DNA from: Branchiostoma floridae
Lineage: Eukaryota > Chordata > Leptocardii > Amphioxiformes > Branchiostomatidae
Length of the DNA stretch: 64,000 nt
NCBI RefSeq assembly: GCF_000003815.2
Contig: NC_049995.1
Location: forward strand, 3,216,788-3,280,787
Direction: 5' to 3'
Both the position numbers and the translations under genes were made by a program. Positions 48,940 through 64,000 of the stretch are shown in pieces. The notes beneath the pieces are model-generated. The model was not told the origin of the DNA and did not search any database. It worked only from the letters and a program-made list of their open reading frames with translations. Within the stretch, counting starts at the first letter, position 1. Each line of letters opens with the position of its first letter.

Positions 48940-49526
48940 AGGATGTTCTCACCACTTTCCTACCATGAAACAACTCGTAACCAAGGTCAGTGCTGGGTTG
49001 GGAGTAGCCTGCATGGAATCCATTATTTTGGCTCCTGTTCACTTATCTGATAGCATAAATGATCTACAGATAGAGTTTGAGAAGTAGTAGGCAACCTCGG
49101 GGAGCAACTCCCAACCACAGATAACCTTGCTCACCTGTAACTAGCAGCCAACCATATTTCAAAAATTGTTGGAATGGTTGACTATGTCTGACAGGGGCTA
49201 AAATTTGTTTACTGAAGATCTAGTGTAGTCTTCTCGAAGTCATTGTTACAAAAATTTACATCTTAAGACCACACCTACTACTGTAACAATGTATCAACAC
49301 AAGATCATTACCTACACCTGCAATGGCACTTACTGCACTCATAAATACATTATAATTTCATCCAGATTATAAACAACATTGCCAAAAAGAAGAATGAAGC
49401 TGAGAGGTCAGAGTCGACATTTCCACACACATAGTTTTATGCATTATATGCATATGATTATTGAAGTAAGATTACATGTAATTGCAAAATTACATAACCA
49501 ACTTCAGTGTCTTGCGTGCTGATAGG
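48940..49526. other. Convergent intergenic region before ARH1
   Basis: No coding sequence. A weak inverted repeat (CAAGGTCAGTGCTGGGTTGG near 48984 against CCAACCACAGATAACCTTG near 49113) may be an old foldback element. Confidence 0.35.
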
Positions 49527-56393
<6,867 letters not shown>

Positions 56394-56409
56394 GGCTGGG
56401 GGAAAAGAT

Positions 56410-58030
56410 AAATGTCAAACTTCATTAATGAATGAAGACCTTTATTGCACATTTTTGCCCCACTGGGCTAAGTACAGATCACACGGTAAGAATCACATAT
56501 ATGTAACAATGGAAACAGTCATACACATCTATATATGTAGATGTGCGTCTAATCTATTCTAGGACATTCGACTTCCTCTCGCTTCTTGGTAATTGTATAA
56601 ATGTAACTAGCTGTATGGTTGGTTAGAGTTGGTTTATCAAAAGCTGTCAGGAATATAAATTTCTCTTTACTATTTAAGTATTTAAAGTGGGGATATTTAC
56701 CTAACACATAGCCAAATAAAATGCTCCTATCGCTATCATACAAAGGTTAATACATAGAAGGACAGCGGCCCAGCTGACTAGACAGGCTGACATACAACTT
56801 TCAGAAGTGGAGAAACATTGTGGACAGAGTACAGACCGCCCCTACGACTACCTTTAGTTACTAAGCTATGGGACTTATGATGATGATACAAGGGTTAACT
56901 TTTTTAGTTTAACCCTTTTGTCATGTGTTTGTAGTAGTCCTCTTTCACTCCAGGTTGTAGGAGGTCGGGTGGAAGCTGTTAAACTGTCAGCTGTACAAGA
57001 GTATTTAGCATCAAGTTTTATATAGTTCTTTTGTCCTGTGCCAGTGTTCATATGTGGCTCATTGACACTAGCTCCATGGTCGACCGGTCGCTTGGTGTGG
57101 GGGTGTTACTGTACCCCAGGGCTTTAGCCAGCTCGAAATTTTTTTCCGTCAGCCAATTACAATCGTCGTGAAAACCGCGAAAATTAATTAGAAGGACTGA
57201 ACTGAGACCTTGAAAAACGGGTTTTAATGAGATTATCGTATGCGAAAGGGCGCCGACACACATTGTTAACAACCATAACTGTTTAATAGCAAAACAAACA
57301 GTGTGTGGCTTTTACGGCCGTGGACGGCGTCCCCAAGCCACCTGTAGCTTCCACCAAGGATTTTTTCCCCTGCTGTACCCTGAGGACAACAAATTGTATT
57401 CATGAACTAATAAGCTTTTGGTCTAAATTTGAGGTTAAAAGGTAATCTATATCTCGGTAAGCGCACTCAACAGTTCCTGTATGGGGAAGCATCCATAGCT
57501 TGAAATCTTTATACTGAACGAGCGAAAACAAAATGGCACCCGCATCCAACATGTTGGACGCCCGTTTGAGGCACTTGACATGGTCACGTAAAAAAAAGAT
57601 TAAAAATTTGCGGTGGGCTAAATCAGGCTGTCAAAGGTGTCCTCGTAATCCCCACGAGTTGTTCTATCTGCCTTGTGAATCTCAAGCGATGGACTTTTAC
57701 GAGAAAGTATATATTTGATGTCAAAGTTGACCGATTTTCGACAGCTTTTTCCTATGGTTTCGCCATTGTTTTCAAGCCGAAATACGCACCGTATGGGGGT
57801 TTCGGGGTATCCGCTTAGTGGGCGAGGTTCAACTGTTTCCGGGTCACGCTATACCGTTGCGGCAGTCACTCGGGACCTCACTCGGTAGTGTACACAAGTA
57901 CTTTTGATGGTGCTGTCAGCGTTTTATCATGTTACGAAGTAATATTGAAATGTCTTTGAAGTATAAGACAGCACTATGATCTGCAAGGTGTTATTCCAAT
58001 AGGTTGCGTCGTGGGTAAAGTGAACTGTAG
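56410..58030. other. Upstream region of ARH1
   Basis: It should contain the 5' UTR exon and promoter of ARH1 on the minus strand. A short open frame on the plus strand (57533-57718, MAPASNMLDARLRHLTWS) resembles no family I know. No other gene could be supported. Confidence 0.4.
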
Positions 58031-58109
58031 GTAACGTTACCCGACGAAGCCTTTTTGCATCTGACTATTAACTGTTGAAGATATTAGATATATTGCTCGC
58101 GCCTGACTG

Positions 58110-58410
58110 AGGGATTAACTAAGATTAGAACAGTATATAGCTAATTAATAGCGAAAAAACGTGTTCAGAAGAGAAACTGTGCCAATTTGAATGACACAAA
58201 AAATAGCGCCGTAAGAATTGTACATATAACGTTATATAGCTAACTTGTAGCGGAAAAAGTGTTTAGAAGACAAACTGTGTCAATTTGAATGACACATCTA
58301 AAGGACCGTTGTGCGCTGCATTAAGTGTATACAGCTAACTAATAGCGAAAAACGTGTTCAGAAGAGAAACTGTGTCAATTTGAATGACAGACTTACAGAA
58401 CAGTAAGAAC
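58110..58410 (+). repeat. Left fragment of the 89-bp palindrome array
   Basis: Three diverged units carrying GTGTTCAGAAGA, AACTGTGTCAATTTGAATGA and TAGCGAAAAACG. Cut off by the insertion that starts at 58411. Confidence 0.8.
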
Positions 58411-60397
58411 AAGAGTTCGTAGACCTCAGGCCTGCATGAAATGTATTGGGTTTCTGTAGACCTATTGTGTATTTTTGCCTTTTTGTCTGTGGTACGTGGT
58501 TGGAAAAATGAGCTTTTTACCGTGTTGGTTGTGCACCATGCAAAAGTCTGACTCTGAAATTCCATTTTCTGAATTTGTAAGTTTGGACAGAGATGAACAT
58601 TACTTATTTTGGATTTCTTAAGTACTGTATGTAACCAACCACAGTACTTTGAAGTTGTTGAGACGCTACCTTTTTTTGTCTCAGATGGCCCATGCACATG
58701 TAGTTACTCTGTCACATGATATACTAATATCTTCCTATTTCAATGTACTGACCTAATGCAGCTGCTAAGTCTCCTTGGTTTGTGTTCTTCCAATGATATT
58801 CATTAAAGATTTATTTCTGGGGTGTTATTCACTTGACATCGGAATGTTACTCGCATAATTTGACCAATGATACTTTTATCTGTAGTTCCATAGACATTAG
58901 ACAACATGAATAGTGGTAGCCCCCATGCAGCAGCAACAGTTAGTCCCCAGGGTGGTATGATATTTTCATTCAATCCATCCAACCCAAACCTAAATCTCCT
59001 GTAGTATCTAAGCCAAATTTAACAGCATAATTTACTATGAAAAATGTCCTTATAGATGGCAAGCTGCTGGCAATGGAAGCTTTGAAAAGTTCAGAAGCTG
59101 TTGTAGTCAAAGCAAACACCCAGCAAACATCCCCACAAACCAATGAGCAGTTGCTTAGAAGGGGAATTTCATCATATATTTGCCGCGACAAAATGCAACA
59201 AACGATACTGAATTTAAAACAGAACAAAGCTAAGCCTCCACCACTTAACCCTGCCTGTACCATAGATTAAGCAGGCCCAAAAACCAAGCGAATATGACTA
59301 GCCCAAAACAACAAATTACCTGAGTGTATACAGTATGGAAATGGCATTACCAAAGAAACAAAAAGAAACACAGGACAAATCATACACATACCTTTCTCTT
59401 ATGCCCACACTCTATACAGTTCTCCTCCACATTAGAAAATTGCATCTTCTTCTGTTTAAGTTCAAGTTCAACCATGATTGCCAACAGGGTAAAGGAACTT
59501 GTACCGGAACTTAAAACTCAGTACTATACAGCTCTAGAAACACCACAAAGAGTAATAAGCAAACTCCAATTATACCTGACCAACAGATATATAATCTGGC
59601 ACACTCCCGTCATCTGGCAAACTGTCAGTGCCACTAAGTAACCTGATACATTGAAGGTGGCCCAGGCCAGATGATGGTTCTACACCCAACCATAATCTGT
59701 TTTTAAAACCAAGCAGATATTGGGAGGATGCCCCAACCACACTAAAACAGGGTCAACCTATACAGTATCAAGTTCAAGCACTAGGAGGCCCAAAATCAAA
59801 CCTGACCACCAGGACACCACAAACAACTCACGTACCAAATGGCAACACAATGGCACCTTGCGTTCCGGAGATACAGCGCACGCCCCGTGCCAGCACAAAA
59901 GGTAACCTAAAATGTCAAGTTCAAGCACCAAGGGCGCCAAAATCAAAATTGAGCATTATTCAGCCACCGCCGACACATGTGCCAAATATCATCGCGCCAG
60001 CACCAGCCGTTCAGAAGATATAACTCCGGAAACACCCCTCCCGGACACAAAATTCGACCTGCCGGGTCAAGTTCAAACGCGACAAGGCCCAAAGTCAATC
60101 CTAGGCAACAGGCAACAACCCCCCACCCATGCAACAAAAATCGTCGCAATCGCGCGTATCGTTCCGGACACACAACGCCAAAAGTGCCCCAAAAACACCA
60201 AAAATGCCACCTTCAATGTCAAGGTCAAGCGCCAGGAGGCCCAAAATCACACCTGAGTGTCAAGCCACCACCCCCAACCCACGTACCAAAAATCGTCGTG
60301 CTCGCACCATCCGTTCACGAGATACAGCGCCCTACATCCCCGGCTACCGAAAAGTTTCCACCAGCATCAAAACCATACCTGCATACATGCAGGTAAC
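58411..60397. mobile_element. About 2-kb insertion interrupting the 89-bp array
   Basis: The array sequence CAGAACAGTAAGAAC breaks at 58410 and resumes at TATAACGTTGTGTAGC after 60397. An uninterrupted counterpart of this junction lies at about 62350-62395. The insertion holds a degenerate tandem repeat (59650-60390) and no recognised protein. Flanking AAC is shared. Confidence 0.65.
59650..60390 (+). repeat. Degenerate tandem repeat, about 150-bp period
   Basis: AGGCCCAAAATCAAACCTGA-like blocks recur near 59786, 59936, 60084 and 60237, each followed by ACGTACCAAA/CGTCGTG-like sequence. The block resembles the start of the SINE-like family at 4236, 14066 and 49714. Confidence 0.6.
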
Positions 60398-63300
60398 TAT
60401 AACGTTGTGTAGCTACATGTAATAGCGCAAAACGTGTTCAGAAGACAAACTGTGTCAATTTGAATGACACACTTGCAGATAGCGCAATAAGAAATGTATA
60501 TAGCAAACTAATAGCGGAAAAAGTGTTCAGGAGACAAACTGTGTCAATTTGAATGACACACTTGCAGATAGCGCAATAAGAACTGTATATAGCAAACTAA
60601 GAGCGGAAAAAGTGTTCAGGAGACAAACTGTGTCAATTTGAATGACACACTTACAGGTAGCGCAATAAGAAATGTATATAGCAAACTAATAGCGGAAAAA
60701 GTGTTCAGGAGACAAACTGTGTCAACTTGAATGACACACTTGCAGATAGCGCAATAAGAAATGTACATAGCTAACTCATAGCGGAAAAAGCGTTCAGGAG
60801 ACAAACTGTGTCAATTTGAATGACACACTTGCAGATAGCGCAATAAGAAATGTACATAGCTAACTCATAGCGCAAAAAGTGTTCAGGAGACAAACTGTGT
60901 CAATTTGAATGACACACTTGCAGATAGCGCAATAAGAACTGTATATAGCAAACTAATAGCGGAAAAAGTGTTCAGAAGACAAACTGTGTCAATTTGAATG
61001 ACACACTTGCAGATAGCGCAATAAGAACTGTATATAGCAAACTAATAGCGGAAAAAGTGTTCAGGAGACAAACTGTGTCAATTTGAATGACACACTTACA
61101 GGTAGCGCAATAAGAAATGTATATAGCAAACTAATAGCGGAAAAAGTGTTCAGGAGACAAACTGTGTCAATTTGAATGACACACTTGCAGATAGCGCAAT
61201 AAGAACTGTATATAGCAAACTAAGAGCGGAAAAAGTGTTCAGGAGACAAACTGTGTCAATTTGAATGACACACTTGCAGATAGCGCAATAAGAACTGTAT
61301 ATAGCAAACTAATAGCGGAAAAAGTGTTCAGAAGACAAATTGTGTCAATTTGAATGACACACTTGCAGATAGCGCAATAGGAAATGTACATAGCTAACTC
61401 ATAGCAAAGTGTAACGTGTTCAGAAGACAAACTGTGTCAATTTGAATGACACACTTGCAGATAGCGCAATAAGAAATGTACATAGCTAACTCATAGCGGA
61501 AAAAGCGTTCAGGAGACAAACTGTGTCAATTTGAATGACACACTTGCAGATAGCGCAATAAGAAATGTACATAGCTAACTCATAGCGGAAAAAGTGTTCA
61601 GGAGACAAACTGTGTCAATTTGAATGACACACTTACAGGTAGCGCAATAAGAAATGTATATAGCAAACTAATAGCGGAAAAAGTGTTCAGGAGACAAACT
61701 GTGTCAATTTGAATGACACACTTGCAGATAGCGCAATAAGAAATGTACATAGCAAACTCATAGCGGAAAAAGTGTTCAGGAGACAAACTGTGTCAATTTG
61801 AATGACACACTTACAGGTAGCGCAATAAGAAATGTATATTGCAAACTAATAGCGGAAAAAGCGTTCAGGAGACAAACTGTGTCAATTTGAATGACACACT
61901 TGCAGATAGCGCAATAAGAAATGTACATAGCTAACTCATAGCGGAAAAAGTGTTCAGAAGACAAACTGTGTCAATTTGAATGACACACTTGCAGATAGCG
62001 CAATAAGAACTGTATATAGCAAACTAATAGCGGAAAAGTGTTCAGGAGACAAACTGTGTCAATTTGAATGACACACTTGCAGATAGCGCAATAAGAAATG
62101 TATATAGCAAACTAATAGCGGGAAAAGTGTTCAGGAGACAAACTGTGTCAATTTGAATGACACACTTACAGGTAGCGCAATAAGAAATGTATATAGCTAA
62201 CTAATAGCGAAGTGTAACGTGTTCAGAAGACAAACTGTGTCAATTTGAATGACACACTTGCAGATAGCGCAATAAGAAATGTACATAGCTAACTCATAGC
62301 GAAGTGTAGTGTTCAGAAGAGAAACTGTGTCAATTTTAATGACACACTCACAGAACAGTAAGAACTATAATAACGTTATGAAGCTACATGTAATAGCGCA
62401 AAACGTGTTCAGGAGACAAACTGTGTCAATTTGAATGACACACTTGCAGATAGCGCAATAAGAACTGTATATAGCAAGCTAATAGCGGAAAAAGTGTTCA
62501 GAAGACAAACTGTGTCAATTTTGAATGACACACTTACAGGTAGCGCAATAAGAAATGTACATAGCTAGCTCATAGCAAAGTGTAACGCGTTCAGTTGACA
62601 AACTGTTTCAATTTGAATGACACACTTGCAGATAGCGCAATAAGAACTGTATATAGCAAACTAATAGCGGAAAAAGTGTTCAGGAGACAAACTGTGTCAA
62701 TTGAATGACACATTTATAGAACAGCGATGTAAGTAAGAACTGTATATATCAAACTTAAAGCGAAAAACGTGTTCAGAAGACTACCTGTGTCAATATGACA
62801 CATTATAGAACAAAGCTGTAAGAACTGTATATAGCAAACTAATAGCGAAAAACGTGTTCAGGGGACAAACTGTGTCAATTTGAATGGTACACTTGCAGAA
62901 TAGCGCCGTAAGAACTGTATATACATGTAGCTAGCTTAAAGCAGAAAGCGTGTTCAAGAGACAAACTGTGTCAATTTTAATGACACACAGAATAGCGCCA
63001 AAAAACTGTATATATATATATATAGCTAACTTAAAGCATAAAGTGAGTTCAGAAGACTACCTGTGTCGATTTGAATGACACACCTATAGAATAAGCACTG
63101 TTACAACATGTATATATATTTAGCTAACAGCGCAACGTGTTCAAGAGACAAACTGTGTCAATTTGAATGACACATTATAGAACAGTGCTGTAAGAACTTT
63201 ATATAGCAAACTAATAGCGAAAAACGTGTTCAGGAGACAAGCTGTGTCAATTTGAATGACACACTTACAGAATAGCGCCGTTAAAACAGTATATAACTAA

Positions 63301-63560
63301 CTTAAAGCGAAAAGTGTATTCAGTAGACTACCTGTGTCAATTTGAATGACAGATTTATAGAAAAGTGCTGTAAGAACTGTATGTAGCGTAAAACGTGTTC
63401 AGGGGACCAACTGTGTCAATTTGCATGACATACTCACATTATAGCGCCGTAAAAACAGTACATAGCTAACCAATTTTTAAAAAAAAACGTGTTTAGGATA
63501 CAAAATGTGTCTATGTGAATGACACATTCATAGAACAGCGAGGTAAATTGATTTTGACGA
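60398..63560 (+). repeat. Main 89-bp tandem array with conserved palindrome
   Basis: Unit: AGCGCAATAAGAAATGTATA, AGCAAACTAATAGCGGAAAA, GTGTTCAGGAGACAAACTGT, TGTGTCAATTTGAATGACAC. Starts at 60481 and 60570 fix the period. Roughly 35 units; they become degenerate after about 62.7 kb but keep the palindrome. Confidence 0.92.
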
Positions 63561-63599
63561 AAGCTTGCTCTAACAAAAACTTTTTCAATCGGATGATCA

Positions 63600-64000
63600 T
63601 ACTATTTAATTATCGCTTTACTTTACTTGTGTGTCATATGAATTGACACAGTTGCCCTCCTAACAAAGTTTTCTGTTGTAAAATGGTTATATGCAGTTCT
63701 TACAGCGCTTTTCTTTAGGTGTGTCATACAAATTGACACAGTTTTGTGTCCTGAACACATTAGCCGTTAAGATTTAGTCATACATTTGTATACTATACGT
63801 TCGGCGCTATTCTACAAATGTGTCGAAACAAATCGACACAGCTGTGCTTTTGACTACGTTTTCAGCAATAAAGTTGTTAGGTACAGCCCAAAGTACACTT
63901 TTTACCAGTGTGTCATATAAATTGACACAAATTCTTTACTGTCCAACTTTTTTCCGTGATCAATTTTACACACGTTAAACAGCGCTTTTCTAATTGTGGG
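63600..64000 (-). repeat. Inverted units of the same array, running off the window
   Basis: GTGTGTCATATGAATTGACAC, GTGTGTCATACAAATTGACA and GTGTGTCATATAAATTGACAC with TTTTGTGTCCTGAACAC are reverse-complement units, so the array flips orientation near 63.6 kb. Confidence 0.8.

Noticed and set aside
60616-61964. A set of about 62-codon frames on the minus strand (YELAMYISYCAICKCVIQ pattern)
   Set aside because: Read-through of the 89-bp tandem unit; the period is not a multiple of three and the frames are all the same repeat.

Overview
This 64 kb window looks like nuclear DNA of a cephalochordate (amphioxus, Branchiostoma-like). The reasons are compact metazoan genes with short GT-AG introns, near-vertebrate protein sequences (RPB12, ARH1), vertebrate-type TTAGGG motifs in an interstitial block, and many small inverted-repeat elements of the kind I associate with amphioxus. 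The species call rests on recognition, not a search.

Layout. 1-15061: no gene I can support; microsatellites, SINE-like copies, small foldback elements, diverged tandem repeats and one promoter-like CRE/YY1-like cluster near 6236-6414. 15070-29786: one giant foldback element of about 14.7 kb, bounded by a perfect 8-bp duplication (TCTGTGTG at 15062-15069 and 29787-29794). Its long inverted arms are built from about 190-bp tandem monomers, with a 3,094-bp higher-order duplication and an unresolved 100-N gap at the tip of an internal hairpin. 30428-31160: a TTA-flanked Harbinger-like element just upstream of POLR2K.

Genes. (1) POLR2K/RPB12, plus strand, 31264-34291, 3 exons, complete, 57 aa. 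(2) A two-pore-domain K+ channel, minus strand, 36289-37260, a single open exon of 323 aa. (3) A pentameric ligand-gated ion channel, plus strand, 41104-47867, 10 coding exons, 401 aa. It lacks the Cys-loop cysteines and has almost no M3-M4 loop, so it resembles prokaryotic channels (ELIC/GLIC) more than animal Cys-loop receptors. (4) ADP-ribosylarginine hydrolase (ARH1/ADPRH), minus strand, 49527-56393, 11 coding exons, 357 aa, complete with its catalytic Asp pairs. Genes 3 and 4 converge. Nothing suggests the four genes share a pathway. The introns hold many short transposons, several with readable target-site duplications (TTA, TTAA, TA).

58110-64000: a second large repeat system, an 89-bp array in which each unit carries the palindrome TGTGTCA-N7-TGACACA. 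It is interrupted by a 2-kb insertion whose empty-site counterpart lies in the same array, and it flips orientation near 63.6 kb, suggesting a second foldback element that runs off the window.
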